DNA of 64,000 bases from Lysobacter prati. GTDB lineage: Bacteria; Pseudomonadota; Gammaproteobacteria; Xanthomonadales; Xanthomonadaceae. Made by a program: the position numbers and the translations under genes. Under the pieces are notes generated by a model. The model saw nothing but the letters and a program-made list of their open reading frames with translations. It ran no database searches and was not told the origin of the DNA. The stretch covers positions 992,001-1,056,000 of the forward strand of contig NZ_VLNV01000001.1 of assembly GCF_009765215.1 (NCBI RefSeq), given 5' to 3'. Below are positions 1 to 8,551 of this stretch, piece by piece. Position 1 is the stretch's first letter. The number at the start of each line of letters is the position of its first letter.

Positions 1-128
1 TCCGGCAGAAGACGCGCGAGCATATCGCGGCGATGCAGTCGCGCGCCGACGGTGTGTTCAACCGTTTTCTCGACCTGGTCGGGACGCCGCAGCGGCGGCA
101 TACGCTGCCATCGCGCGAGTGGACTTGA
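1..128 (+). CDS. 3' end of an unidentified gene (partial)
   Basis: An open frame runs in from the left edge and stops at the TGA at 126-128, giving 41 codons. The C-terminal peptide is charged and looks helical (HIAAMQSRADGVFNRFLDLVG), with codon use like the neighbouring genes. It stops just before the repeat element, which suggests a real gene end. I cannot assign a family from so short a tail. The longer frame beginning at 52 in another register is probably spurious because it runs through the repeats. Confidence 0.45.
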   Translation, partial: RQKTREHIAAMQSRADGVFNRFLDLVGTPQRRHTLPSREWT

Positions 129-133
129 GAACG

Positions 134-428
134 TCGTCCCGGCGAACGCCGGGACCCAGGCCCTCACGCCATCAGCCCCATCACCGTCATCCCGGCGAAC
201 GCCGGGATCCATCTTGACGTTGACGTTGCCTCTGCTTCGGAGCGGCGTCGTCCGCAGGGCCGGGGAGTGCTCCGTCCCGCAGACGACATCCTGTCTTTAT
301 GCGGGACGCGGGACATCCATGTCCCGCTGCTCCGCACTCCCCGGCCCTGCGGACAACGCTCTGGCGAGTGATTGCCTGGTCTTCGGAGAGCGTGTCTGCC
401 TGGATCCCGGCGTTCGCCGGGATGACGG
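134..428. repeat. nested inverted-repeat element flanked by REP-type palindromes
   Basis: This gene-free gap holds three palindromes of the form TCCCGGCGAACGCCGGGA: at about 134-158 and 186-211, and in inverted orientation at 402-428. Between the last two lies a long dyad, GTCCGCAGGGCCGGGGAGTG (about 250-269) answering CACTCCCCGGCCCTGCGGAC (about 334-353). Inside it are smaller dyads around GACATCCTGTC and GGGACATCCATGTCCC. A related composite lies at 38848-39170, and a single palindrome lies at 52417-52443. Such extragenic palindromes are common in this family and may act as mRNA 3' structures. Short ORFs read through the element look artefactual. Confidence 0.8.
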
Positions 429-434
429 TGGGGT

Positions 435-1364
435 TTAGAGTTCCCGCTCGCTCTGGAAGGTCCGCTCCAGCCCACTGATCGGATCGACGAACTGCAACGA
501 GCGCGCCAGCAGTTTCAGCGGTCTGGCGTAGTCGTCGACCATCGGGTCGCAGCAAATCGGATACAGCGGATCGTTGATGATGGGTGCTCCCAGCGCCGCC
601 ATGTGCACGCGCAACTGATGCTTGCGACCCGTGACCGGTTCCAGCCCGTAGCGCCAGTTGCCCTCGCCGCGCGAGATCACTTCGATGCGGGTTTCGCTGT
701 TCGCCGCGCCATCGCCTTCGCGCATGCGGAAGAACGGCTCACCGCGCTCCAGATGCGATCTGCGGACGATCGGAAATGCCGCATCCGGTAACGCTGGTGC
801 CAGCGCCTCATAGCGCTTGCTGATCCTGCGCTGCGGAAACAGCGCCTGATACAGCGCGCGCGAATCCGCCCGCGTCGAGAACAGCACCAGGCCCGCCGTG
901 CCGCGGTCGATGCGGTGCAGCGGCACCAGGTCCGGATTGCCCAGCCGCCGCACCAGCCTGGCCAGCAGCGTGTGCTCGACATGCTTGCCGGCCGGCGTCA
1001 CCGGCAGGAAATGCGGTTTGTCGACGACGACCAGGTGCTCGTCGACATGCAGCACGACCTCGTCGAACGGAATCTCCGGTTCACTCTCGACCTCGCGGTA
1101 GTAGGTCAACTCGGCGCCGACGCGGTATGCGGCGTCAGCCGTCACCGCCTGGCCGTCGGCATCACGGACCAGTCCGCGCTCGATCCGGTCGAGCCAGCGC
1201 GCGCGCCCGATCGCCGGGAACCGCGCGCACAGGCCCTCCAGCACCGTCGACCAGGGCCCGGGCGGCAGTTGCAGGCGGCTGGCCGCCACGCCGTTGCGAT
1301 GGGAGGGGAGCATGTCCACAGCGCATTGTCCCCCCAACGGCGGCCTCCCAGTCGCAATCGTCAT
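435..1364 (-). CDS. RluA-family RNA pseudouridine synthase
   Basis: A 309-residue protein converting uridine to pseudouridine in rRNA or tRNA. The catalytic motif is HRIDRGTAGL (about residues 150-159), with the Asp as nucleophile. It is followed by the family's KRYEAL and GRKHQLRVHMAALGAPI segments and ends near a DPLYP-type loop. An N-terminal region of about 90 residues before the core could be a degenerate S4-like domain. The start is uncertain: the first ATG (1364) has no clear ribosome site, while a GTG or the ATG at 1313 lies downstream of a GGGGGGA tract. The target nucleotide cannot be told from sequence. The stop abuts the repeat element. Confidence 0.88.
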   Translation of the reverse strand: MTIATGRPPLGGQCAVDMLPSHRNGVAASRLQLPPGPWSTVLEGLCARFPAIGRARWLDRIERGLVRDADGQAVTADAAYRVGAELTYYREVESEPEIPFDEVVLHVDEHLVVVDKPHFLPVTPAGKHVEHTLLARLVRRLGNPDLVPLHRIDRGTAGLVLFSTRADSRALYQALFPQRRISKRYEALAPALPDAAFPIVRRSHLERGEPFFRMREGDGAANSETRIEVISRGEGNWRYGLEPVTGRKHQLRVHMAALGAPIINDPLYPICCDPMVDDYARPLKLLARSLQFVDPISGLERTFQSEREL

Positions 1365-1433
1365 GAGAACGGCACGCCACCCTTTCAGCGCCTAGAATGC
1401 GCGCTGTTTTCCTGCCCTCACCGGATGTACCCC

Positions 1434-1997
1434 ATGGCGCTCAAGGCCACCGTGGTAAAGGCCGAGCTGCAAGTCAGCGACCTCGACCGCCATCACTACG
1501 CTACCTACAACCTCACCCTCGCCCAGCATCCGTCCGAGACGGAGCAGCGGCTGATGGTGCGGCTGCTCACCTATGCCCTGTTCGCCGAGGATCGGCTGGA
1601 ATTCGGCCGTGGCCTGAGCAGCGAGGACGACCCGGACATGTGGCGGCGCGACTACACCGGCGAGATCGAGCAGTGGATCGACCTGGGACACCCCGACGAG
1701 TCGCGCATCCGCAAGGCCTGCGGCCGCGCGCGCCAGGTCGTGGTGGTCAACTACGCGGGCCGCGCCTCGGATATCTGGTGGGAGAAGAACAGCTACAACC
1801 TCAAGCGCCTGAAGAACCTCACCGTCATCGACATCGGCGCCGACATCGTCGAGGCACTGGCCGCCGTGCAACAGCGCGGCATGCGCGTGAACGTGCTGAT
1901 CCAGGATGGCGAAGTGCAGTGGCTGGGTGAAGGCCACACCTTCACCTTCCGTCCCCTCACCCGCATGGCCTCCGATGAGGAAGCCGCTCGGGCATGA
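1434..1997 (+). CDS. yaeQ: YaeQ family protein
   Basis: A 187-residue protein that matches YaeQ along its whole length: MALKATVVKAELQVSDLDR at the start, a central EIEQWIDLGHPDESRIRKA and the C-terminal EGHTFTF. YaeQ has a PD-(D/E)XK nuclease-like fold. The E. coli protein was found through compensation for RfaH loss, but its biochemical activity is unsettled. I start it at the ATG at 1434, where homology begins, rather than the far-upstream in-frame start. Its stop overlaps the start of the next gene by 4 nt (ATGA), so the two are probably co-translated. Confidence 0.9.
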   Translation: MALKATVVKAELQVSDLDRHHYATYNLTLAQHPSETEQRLMVRLLTYALFAEDRLEFGRGLSSEDDPDMWRRDYTGEIEQWIDLGHPDESRIRKACGRARQVVVVNYAGRASDIWWEKNSYNLKRLKNLTVIDIGADIVEALAAVQQRGMRVNVLIQDGEVQWLGEGHTFTFRPLTRMASDEEAARA

Positions 1998-3184
1998 CGG
2001 GACACTACGACGTCGCGATTATCGGCGGCGGCGCAGCCGGACTGATGTGCGCGCTGACGGCCGGCCAGCGCGGAAAACGCGTGCTGGTGGTCGATCACGC
2101 CAACCGCGTCGGCAAGAAGATCCTGATGTCCGGTGGCGGTCGCTGCAATTTCACCAACACCGGCACCACCCCGGCCAATTTCCTCTCGGCCAATCCGCAC
2201 TTCTGCAAGTCGGCGCTGGCGCGCTACACGCCTTGGCATTTCATCGAGATGGTCGAGCGCCACCGCGTCGGGTATCACGAGAAGGAACTCGGCCAGCTGT
2301 TCTGCGACGTCTCCTCGAAGCTGATCGTGAAGATGCTGGTCGACGAGTGCCACGCCGCCGGCGTGCGCATCGAGACCAGTTGCAGCATCGAGCGGGTCAG
2401 CCATGGCGAAGGCGAAAGCGCCAGCTTCCGCCTGCATACCAGCCATGGCGCGTTCGCCGCACCGGCGCTGGTCGTGGCCAGCGGAGGCCTGTCGATCCCG
2501 TCGATGGGCGCCAGCGGATTCGGCTACGAGCTGGCGCGCCAGTTCGGCCATGCCGTACTGCCCACGCGCGCGGGGCTCGTGCCACTCACACTCAGCGGCA
2601 AGCACCAGGAACGGCTGGCCGACCTCAGCGGTGTCGCGCTGCCGGTCACTGCCAGCTGCAACGGCCAGTCCTTCAGCAATTTCATGCTGGTGACCCATCG
2701 CGGCATCAGCGGTCCGTCGATCCTGCAGATCTCCTCGTACTGGCAACCCGGCGACGACCTGCGCCTGGATCTGTTGCCTGGACGTGACGCGCTGGAAACG
2801 CTGCAGCAGTGGCAGCACGAGCGCCCCGCGGCCGAGCTCAAGACCGTGCTTGGTGAAGTGATGCCCAAGCGCTTCGCCCAGCGCCTGTGCGAGGTCTGGC
2901 TGCCGAACAAGCCGATCAAGCAGTTCAACGCGCCGCAGCTGCGCGAGATTGCGGACGTGCTGTCGAACTGGCCGCTGGTAGCCAGCGGCAGCGAGGGCTA
3001 TCGCACTGCCGAAGTCACACTCGGTGGCGTCGACACCGACCAGCTGTCCTCCAGCACGATGCAATCCAAACTCGTGCCTGGGCTGCATTTCATCGGCGAA
3101 GTGGTCGACGTGACCGGTTGGCTCGGCGGCTACAACTTCCAGTGGGCCTGGGCTTCCGGGCACGCGGCGGGCATGGCGGTCTAG
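1994..3184 (+). CDS. HI0933/BaiN-type NAD(P)/FAD-dependent oxidoreductase
   Basis: A 396-residue flavoprotein. The N-terminal Rossmann motif is VAIIGGGAAGLMCALTAGQ (residues 7-25). It is followed by the family signature GKKILMSGGGRCNFTN (about 40-55), and a C-terminal FAD contact GWLGGYNFQWAWASG closes the protein. HI0933-family members (YhiN, BaiN) are flavin oxidoreductases with mostly unknown substrates. The ATG overlaps the yaeQ stop, so the pair forms a small operon. A second divergent member of the same family lies at 10340-11599. Confidence 0.9.
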   Translation: MTGHYDVAIIGGGAAGLMCALTAGQRGKRVLVVDHANRVGKKILMSGGGRCNFTNTGTTPANFLSANPHFCKSALARYTPWHFIEMVERHRVGYHEKELGQLFCDVSSKLIVKMLVDECHAAGVRIETSCSIERVSHGEGESASFRLHTSHGAFAAPALVVASGGLSIPSMGASGFGYELARQFGHAVLPTRAGLVPLTLSGKHQERLADLSGVALPVTASCNGQSFSNFMLVTHRGISGPSILQISSYWQPGDDLRLDLLPGRDALETLQQWQHERPAAELKTVLGEVMPKRFAQRLCEVWLPNKPIKQFNAPQLREIADVLSNWPLVASGSEGYRTAEVTLGGVDTDQLSSSTMQSKLVPGLHFIGEVVDVTGWLGGYNFQWAWASGHAAGMAV

Positions 3185-3251
3185 TCGCGCTGCGTTGCCC
3201 ATTACCTCCGGGGTAATGCACTTCACCGCCCGGCCCGGCTAAGGTTCGGCC

Positions 3252-4043
3252 ATGAACATGATCCGTCCCCTCGGCGAGCTGATCCGCGACTGGCGACAGC
3301 GCCGCCACCTCACCCAGCTCGATCTGGCCGGACTGGCCGACACGTCCACGCGCCACATCAGCTTCATCGAAACCGGGCGGTCGCTGCCGAGCCGGGCCAT
3401 GCTGATGCGCCTGGCCGACCGCCTCGACGTGCCGCTGCGCGATCGCAACGTGCTGATGACCGCGGCAGGGCTGGCACCGATGTACAGCGAACGCCGACTC
3501 GACGACCCGGCGATGGCGCAGGCACAGGCCGCAATCGACCTGGTGCTTGCCGGGCATGAGCCGTACCCCGCGCTGGCAGTGGATCGTCACTGGAACCTGG
3601 TCGCGGCCAATCGTGCAGTCGCTGCCCTGCTGCAGGGCGCGGCCGAAGCGCTGCTGCAACCACCGGTAAACGTATTGCGACTGAGCCTGCATCCGGACGG
3701 CGTCGCGCCGCGCATCGTCAACCTTGGCCAGTGGCGCGCGCACATCCTGCATCGGCTGCGTCATCAGGCCGATGCGACCGGCGACGCAGTGCTGGCTGCC
3801 CTCTACGACGAACTCGCCGCTTACCCGGCACCGGCCGATGAGCCATCGACCTCCGGCGCGCCCGCGGTGGTGGTACCGCTGCGTCTGCGCACGGCAGCAG
3901 GCGAACTGTCGTTCATCAGCACCACCACGGTGTTCGGCACGCCGATGGACATCACCCTGGCGGAAATCGCGATCGAATCGTTCTTCCCCGCCGATGCCGC
4001 CACCGCCCAGGCGCTGAAGATGCTGGCCGCTACAACGCTGTAA
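3252..4043 (+). CDS. XRE-family regulator with MmyB-like ligand domain
   Basis: A 263-residue regulator. Residues 6-60 form a helix-turn-helix of the Cro/CI type (LIRDWRQRRHLTQLDLAGLA ... ISFIETGRSLPS). The rest matches the MmyB-like PAS-type ligand-binding domain (YPALAVDRHWNLVAANRAV, about 99-117; later FISTTTVFGTPMDITLAEIAIESFFPAD). Relatives often control nearby oxidoreductase genes, but no divergent partner is present here. A 67-bp gap separates it from the flavoprotein gene, so it probably has its own promoter. Its 3' end overlaps the convergent PAAR-like gene by 14 nt. Confidence 0.88.
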   Translation: MNMIRPLGELIRDWRQRRHLTQLDLAGLADTSTRHISFIETGRSLPSRAMLMRLADRLDVPLRDRNVLMTAAGLAPMYSERRLDDPAMAQAQAAIDLVLAGHEPYPALAVDRHWNLVAANRAVAALLQGAAEALLQPPVNVLRLSLHPDGVAPRIVNLGQWRAHILHRLRHQADATGDAVLAALYDELAAYPAPADEPSTSGAPAVVVPLRLRTAAGELSFISTTTVFGTPMDITLAEIAIESFFPADAATAQALKMLAATTL

Positions 4044-4350
4044 CCCGCAGCTGGCATTCCATCACCACCATCGCCGCGCCATTGGGCACGCACATCGACG
4101 GACTGCTATCGAGCACCAGCGCGCGACCGCCGGCGAAGACACGGGTGCTGCCCTGCAGCCATTGCCCGCCCGTGCAGCGCAGCGCCTCGGCCGGCCATGG
4201 CAGGTTGCAGTGGGCGATGGTGTAAGGCGCAGCGACGGTCACCACCGGCCGCCCGGACACGGTGACGCGCGAATAGGGCACGGTCGGCGTCGCCGGGCCG
4301 CCGTGTGAGCAGGCGACGCTCGCGCCCAGATGCAGGATCGCTCCGCCCAT
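4030..4350 (-). CDS. PAAR-like spike-tip protein
   Basis: A 106-residue protein rich in short beta turns (MGGAILHLGASVACSHGGPA, later CTGGQWLQGSTRVFAGGRAL). It resembles the small PAAR-like proteins that cap VgrG/gpV spikes in contractile injection systems and tailed phages. Three His/Cys positions (His7, Cys14, His16) and a late Cys could bind the metal that sharpens the tip. The gene starts 2 nt after the stop of the spike gene at 4353-4880, so the pair is translationally linked. The family assignment rests on pattern and context, since no classical PAAR motif is intact. It could be a phage or tailocin remnant. Confidence 0.68.
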   Translation of the reverse strand: MGGAILHLGASVACSHGGPATPTVPYSRVTVSGRPVVTVAAPYTIAHCNLPWPAEALRCTGGQWLQGSTRVFAGGRALVLDSSPSMCVPNGAAMVVMECQLRVTAL

Positions 4351-4352
4351 GG

Positions 4353-4880
4353 CTACACCACCGTCAGCGCGCCGTCGTTGATGGTCACCATCGTGCCGGC
4401 CAGGACGATGCTCGCGCCACGGCCGTTGCTGATGGTGATGCCCGCTTCATTGACCGCGATGGTGGCCCCGTTCTGCGCGCGCAACAGCACGCCACCATCG
4501 GGCCCGGGCAGGTCCGACACCAGCATTGAATTCTGACCAGGCGTCTGCAGGAGAATCGCCGGCACGCCCTGCCCGGCCGGGGCCATCACCGGCAACTCGC
4601 CGGCGTCGACCCAATAGCCGCCGACCCAGATCGGCAGTTCGGCGTCGCCCTGCTCGAACTCCACCCAGACCGGGGCGCCGATCGCTGGCAGCAGGAACAG
4701 CCCGCTCTGGTGGCCCGCCACCGGCACGCATGGCATGGCCCAGCGTGAGCCGCCGCCGTCGATGACCTTGGGAACCTGCACCAGCACCCGTCCGAGCTGC
4801 AGTGGATCGATGTTGTCGACGACCACGCCACGGTGCTTGCCGTAATGCCGGATGGGAGCTGACTTTGTCTGGTGCGGCAT
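4353..4880 (-). CDS. baseplate spike protein, gpV/gp5-like (VgrG-type OB fold)
   Basis: A 175-residue protein. The N-terminal half carries the gp5/VgrG OB-fold pattern (GKHRGVVVDNIDPLQLGRVL, about 14-33, then SRWAMPCVPVAG and IGAPVWVEFEQGD, which is typical of baseplate assembly protein V). The C-terminal third is a run of short beta repeats (NGATIAVNEAGITISNGRGA) suggesting the start of a trimeric beta-helix spike. In full systems this protein trimerises under the tube and carries a PAAR tip, which is exactly the next gene here. No sheath, tube, ATPase or tape-measure gene lies nearby, so it is an orphan module. Confidence 0.75.
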   Translation of the reverse strand: MPHQTKSAPIRHYGKHRGVVVDNIDPLQLGRVLVQVPKVIDGGGSRWAMPCVPVAGHQSGLFLLPAIGAPVWVEFEQGDAELPIWVGGYWVDAGELPVMAPAGQGVPAILLQTPGQNSMLVSDLPGPDGGVLLRAQNGATIAVNEAGITISNGRGASIVLAGTMVTINDGALTVV

Positions 4881-4991
4881 GCGACTGGATTCCAGCGTGG
4901 TTCCTGCACGTGCGGCTCCCCCGTGGAACCCTAACGTGAACAGCCGCGCACGCAGGCCACGGCGGGGGGCGCCCGCCGCTCGTCGCCATGT

Positions 4992-5047
4992 TCAACCAGA
5001 TGGTTGACAATCCCGACGAGGGCCGCGATCCTCAACCATATGGTTGA
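4992..5047 (+). promoter_or_regulatory. ArsR-type double operator and promoter
   Basis: Two dyads stand 40 bp apart, close to four helical turns: TCAACCAGATGGTTGA (4992-5007, one mismatch) and TCAACCATATGGTTGA (5032-5047, perfect). A consensus -35 TTGACA (5004-5009) overlaps the first. A weak -10-like sequence near 5027-5033 would place transcription start at about 5040, the A of the repressor ATG. Repressor bound to both dyads would cover the -35 box and the start site, which implies autoregulation and perhaps a leaderless mRNA. The promoter is inferred; the dyads are read directly. Confidence 0.75.
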
Positions 5048-5432
5048 AGGTACCTCCCAGCGTCTCGATGCGATCTTCCACGCCCTGTCCGACCCGACGC
5101 GGCGAGAGATGCTGCGCAATCTGTCGCGACAGCAACGCAGCGTCGGCGAACTGGCGGCGCCGTTCGAGATATCGCTGGCGGCGGCCTCAAAGCACATCAA
5201 GGTCCTCGAGCGTGCCGGCCTGGTGCAGCGCGAGGTGCAGGGGCGCCTGCATGTCTGCCGGCTCGATGCCGGCCCCCTCCACGCCGGGCTGGAATGGATG
5301 CGCCACTACGAGCGCTTCTGGAACGAGCGACTCGATGCCCTCGGTGCGCTGCTCAAGGCCGAGGACCACGTTGCCGCAGCCGCCTCGGCTGCCACCGTCA
5401 AACCCGCAAACAAGTCCACCCGGAGCAAGTGA
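5040..5432 (+). CDS. ArsR/SmtB-family transcriptional repressor
   Basis: A 130-residue winged-helix repressor (LDAIFHALSDPTRREMLRNL, recognition region ISLAAASKHIKVLERAGLV, wing REVQGRLHVCRLDAGPL). It has no metal-site cysteine cluster and belongs to the ArsR group that is typically paired with SRPBCC/AHSA1 proteins. I chose the ATG at 5040 because homologues commonly begin MV and because the TTG at 5004 lies inside the -35 box. The start codon sits within the second operator palindrome. Its stop overlaps the next start by one base (TGATG). Confidence 0.9.
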   Translation: MVEGTSQRLDAIFHALSDPTRREMLRNLSRQQRSVGELAAPFEISLAAASKHIKVLERAGLVQREVQGRLHVCRLDAGPLHAGLEWMRHYERFWNERLDALGALLKAEDHVAAAASAATVKPANKSTRSK

Positions 5433-5860
5433 TGAGTCCTGTCATCGTCCGCGTCAGCCGTCGATTCGACGCCGCGCCCGAACGTGTCTTCGATGCCTGG
5501 CTAGACCCGGCCACGGCCGGACGTTGGCTGTTCGCGACTGCCGACGGACAGATGCAGCGGGTGCAGATCGAGCCGCGCGTGGGCGGTCGCTATGTCATCG
5601 TCGAGCGCCGCCCGAACGGCGACGCCGAGCACTTCGGACGCTACCTCGAGATCGACCGGCCGCATCGCCTGGTGTTCACCCTGGCCACGGAGGAGGACGC
5701 TGACCAGGGCAACCGCATCACAGTCGAGATCGTCGCCGACGGCGACGGCAGCCTGCTGACCCTCACCCACGAGATGGCGCCAGAGCACGCCGAATACGCG
5801 AAGCCGGCCGAATCGGGCTGGACGATGGTCCTGGCCGCACTCGATCGCCATCTCGCCTGA
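5432..5860 (+). CDS. SRPBCC (AHSA1-like) protein
   Basis: A 142-residue START/Bet v1-type helix-grip protein: VSRRFDAAPERVFDAWLDP at the N-terminus, RVGGRYVIVERR in the sheet, and the closing TMVLAALDRHLA helix. Such proteins bind hydrophobic ligands in an internal cavity. The partner ArsR repressor suggests a ligand-responsive or stress-responsive unit, though the ligand is unknown. It is translationally coupled to the repressor. Confidence 0.88.
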   Translation: MSPVIVRVSRRFDAAPERVFDAWLDPATAGRWLFATADGQMQRVQIEPRVGGRYVIVERRPNGDAEHFGRYLEIDRPHRLVFTLATEEDADQGNRITVEIVADGDGSLLTLTHEMAPEHAEYAKPAESGWTMVLAALDRHLA

Positions 5861-5887
5861 CGCGCATCAACATCGCAGGAGTTCCCC

Positions 5888-6430
5888 ATGCATCACCCGA
5901 ACGATGATTTCGGCATCGTCACTGCCGCCGACACCGTGCGCATCGTGCGCACCCTCCCGGGGCCGATGGAACGCGTCTGGGCCTACCTGACCGAGTCGGA
6001 CAAGCGCGGCACCTGGCTCGCCTCCGGCGAGATGGAGCTGCACGCCGGTGGCCGCGTCGACATGGAGTTCCGCAACTCGGAGCTGACCGAGAACGACGCG
6101 GCGCCGCCGCAGAAGTACGTGCAGTACGCGGGCCCGAGCCAGATGCACGGCCGCATCATCGCCTGCGATCCGCCGCATCTGCTGGAATACAGCTGGGGCG
6201 AAAGTGACTCGGATTCGCAGGTGCGGTTCGAGCTCACTCCGCTTGGCAATGACGTGCAACTGGTCGTCACGCACAGCCGCCTTGCGACGCGCGACGGCAT
6301 GACCAGCGTTGCCGCGGGCTGGCACACGCACCTGGGCATCCTCGCCGACCGCCTCGCCGGCCGCGCTCCGCCCGGGTTCTGGGCAACGCATACGCGTGTG
6401 GAGGCGGAGTACGAGAAGCGGATTCCGTGA
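5888..6430 (+). CDS. SRPBCC-family protein, third gene of the ArsR operon
   Basis: A 180-residue helix-grip protein ([20 protein letters not shown], then [20 protein letters not shown] and [20 protein letters not shown]). It is the same superfamily as the gene before it but clearly diverged, so the pair is not a recent duplication. It starts 27 nt downstream with a good GCAGGAG ribosome site. The operon of a repressor and two SRPBCC proteins is a recurring arrangement in proteobacteria, but no substrate is established. Confidence 0.87.
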   Translation: MHHPNDDFGIVTAADTVRIVRTLPGPMERVWAYLTESDKRGTWLASGEMELHAGGRVDMEFRNSELTENDAAPPQKYVQYAGPSQMHGRIIACDPPHLLEYSWGESDSDSQVRFELTPLGNDVQLVVTHSRLATRDGMTSVAAGWHTHLGILADRLAGRAPPGFWATHTRVEAEYEKRIP

Positions 6431-6467
6431 GGTCCGACAACGGCGCGAAAGCAGCTACGCTATTGCA

Positions 6468-6929
6468 ATGAAAACCGCATCTCGCCTGTTCGTCGTTCTG
6501 GCCCTGTCCGCCCTCGCCGGCTGCGCCGATCCCGGCCCTCCGCCGGGCGGCACCATCGCCCGCTTCGAAGCGATCGACCAGCAGGTCGGCACAGGGGCGG
6601 TCGCCACATCCGGCCAGGACGTCACCGTCCATTACACCGGCTGGAACTACGAGCAGAAGGCCGCCGACGGACGCGGCGGCAAGTTCGACAGCTCGCGCGA
6701 CCGCAACGAGCCCTTCACCTTCCTGCTCGGCGCGGGCCGCGTCATCCGCGGCTGGGATGAAGGCGTGGCCGGCATGCGCGTCGGCGGACGCCGCGTGCTG
6801 ATGATCCCGCCGGCCTACGGCTACGGCAGCGCCGGTGCGGGCGGCGTCATTCCGCCGAACGGCTCACTGGTGTTCGAGGTCGAACTGCTCGCCGTGGGCG
6901 AGCACGGCGGCCCGCCGAAACGCCCCTAG
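6468..6929 (+). CDS. FKBP-type peptidyl-prolyl isomerase, lipoprotein
   Basis: A 153-residue FKBP domain carried by a lipoprotein signal (SALAGC, acylated Cys about residue 19). The fold signatures are [46 protein letters not shown] and [19 protein letters not shown]. It should accelerate proline isomerisation during folding of envelope proteins. I start at the ATG at 6468 because the signal peptide begins there. Its TAG overlaps the stop codon of the convergent gene within CTAG. Confidence 0.92.
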   Translation: MKTASRLFVVLALSALAGCADPGPPPGGTIARFEAIDQQVGTGAVATSGQDVTVHYTGWNYEQKAADGRGGKFDSSRDRNEPFTFLLGAGRVIRGWDEGVAGMRVGGRRVLMIPPAYGYGSAGAGGVIPPNGSLVFEVELLAVGEHGGPPKRP

Positions 6930-7933
6930 GCAGCAATCGCGTCGCGTGCCTTCGCGGCGATCTCGAACGATCGTAACCGCGCGGCGTGATCGAACACGTT
7001 GGCGGTGATCATCAATTCGTCGGGACGGTGACGCTCGATGAAGGCAGCGATGCCGTCGCGGACGGTGTTCTCGTCACCGATCACCGCGCACGCCAACGCC
7101 TGCTCGACGCCGCTCTTCTCCAGCGGCGTCCAGTACGACTCGATGTCCTCGATCGGCGGCGGGATCAATCCCGGCTTGCCGCGACGAAGATTGACGAACG
7201 CCTGCTGCTGCGTGGAGAACAGCAGCCGCGCCTGCGCATCGGATTCGGCGCCGACCACGTTCAGCGCCAGCATCGCGTACGGCTGCTCCAGGCGTTTGGA
7301 CGGCTGGAACTCGCGCCGGTACGAGGACAGCGCCATGTCCATCGCATCGGGCGCGAAATGCGAGGCGAACGCAAACGGCAAGCCGAGCTGCGCCGCCAGC
7401 CGCGCCGAGAACATGCTCGATCCCAATAGCCAGACCGGCACGTCGATGCCGGCACCGGGCACGGCGCGCACGGCCTGGCCGGGCTGCGCCGGTTCGAAGT
7501 AATGCAGCAGTTCGACCACGTCCTGGGCAAACATGTCGGCGGCTTCGAAATAGCGGCGCAAGGCATGCGCGGTGGCGTGATCGGTGCCCGGCGCGCGCCC
7601 CAGGCCCAGATCGATACGCCCCGGATGCAGCGCCGCCAGCGTGCCGAACTGCTCGGCCACCTGCAGCGGCGCGTGGTTGGGCAACATCACGCCGCCGGCA
7701 CCGACGCGGATCGTCTTGGTGTTGCAGGCGACATGGCCGATCAGCACCGCCGTGGCGGCGCTGGCGATGCCCGGCATGTTGTGGTGCTCGGCCAACCAGA
7801 AGCGCTTGTAGCCCTGGCGCTCGGCGTGCTGGGCCAGGTCGAGGCTGTTGGCGAAGGCCTGCGCGGCATCACTGCCTTCGGTGATCGGGGCCAGGTCGAG
7901 GACAGAGAATGGAATCATTGGAGCATGAATCAT
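6926..7933 (-). CDS. LLM-class flavin-dependent oxidoreductase
   Basis: A 335-residue luciferase-like TIM-barrel protein ([22 protein letters not shown], then [40 protein letters not shown] and [16 protein letters not shown]). These segments are characteristic of the large LLM subfamily related to E. coli YhbW, which uses FMNH2 from a partner reductase. The physiological substrate is unknown. The start at 7933 is supported by AAGGAG six bases upstream; the longer frame to 8020 lacks homology. Confidence 0.9.
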   Translation of the reverse strand: MIHAPMIPFSVLDLAPITEGSDAAQAFANSLDLAQHAERQGYKRFWLAEHHNMPGIASAATAVLIGHVACNTKTIRVGAGGVMLPNHAPLQVAEQFGTLAALHPGRIDLGLGRAPGTDHATAHALRRYFEAADMFAQDVVELLHYFEPAQPGQAVRAVPGAGIDVPVWLLGSSMFSARLAAQLGLPFAFASHFAPDAMDMALSSYRREFQPSKRLEQPYAMLALNVVGAESDAQARLLFSTQQQAFVNLRRGKPGLIPPPIEDIESYWTPLEKSGVEQALACAVIGDENTVRDGIAAFIERHRPDELMITANVFDHAARLRSFEIAAKARDAIAA

Positions 7934-8044
7934 GGGGCACTCCTTGGCGCGAACCGACGATCTGGGGGCGGATCGCCGCGACTCCAGAGCGCCAGTGTTC
8001 CAACCGTGCACGCGCAGCATTGCAGCGACGCGCCAACGCTGGAA

Positions 8045-8503
8045 TCACCACAGGTCGAACGTCAACCCTTCGCGCTCGTTGTCCCAGATGGTGCTGAACA
8101 CCCACCATCGCCCGTGTTCGTGGCACAACTGGATGCTGTTGGCGCCGCGCTTGAGCAGCACCGGCGAATCGACCGCAGGCCGCGCTTCGTAACGGCTCCA
8201 GACGTGCGCGACCTGGCCGAAGCGCTGGATGCGCTGGTCGATCTCGACTTCATGGAAATCGTTGGCGGCGAAGAACGGGGTGACATCGGCGATGTAGCTG
8301 TCGACGTCGAACACCATCGCGCGCGTACCGCCATCGGCATCGACCACGGTGCGCAGGCTGCGTGCCTGCGGATGCTGCAGGTAGCGGAAGCGCTCCCAGT
8401 CGCGCGGCGCCCCGGCCGGACCGGAGATGCACTCGTAGACCGCCCGCACCAGGCGCGGGATGTCCTGCGTGTCCTGCCACCAGCGCTGATCGTCGTTGCC
8501 CAT
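8045..8503 (-). CDS. NTF2/SnoaL-like small protein
   Basis: A 152-residue protein that appears to have an NTF2-like cone fold: an N-terminal helix (IPRLVRAVYECISG), a mid-region Tyr/Asp strand (MVFDVDSYIADVTPFF) and C-terminal strands (VAHVWSRYEAR, WWVFSTIWDNE). Family members range from ketosteroid isomerase-like enzymes to binding proteins, and no catalytic residues can be assigned. A GGAGG ribosome site precedes the ATG. Confidence 0.7.
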   Translation of the reverse strand: MGNDDQRWWQDTQDIPRLVRAVYECISGPAGAPRDWERFRYLQHPQARSLRTVVDADGGTRAMVFDVDSYIADVTPFFAANDFHEVEIDQRIQRFGQVAHVWSRYEARPAVDSPVLLKRGANSIQLCHEHGRWWVFSTIWDNEREGLTFDLW

Positions 8504-8551
8504 CGAAATAGCCTCCTGCGTCCGCCGTGAGGCGATTGTGAGCAGTGAACG

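Noticed and set aside
5004-5039. TTG start giving the ArsR protein 12 extra residues
   Set aside because: The TTG is part of the -35 box and the operator; homologues begin at the MV of 5040.
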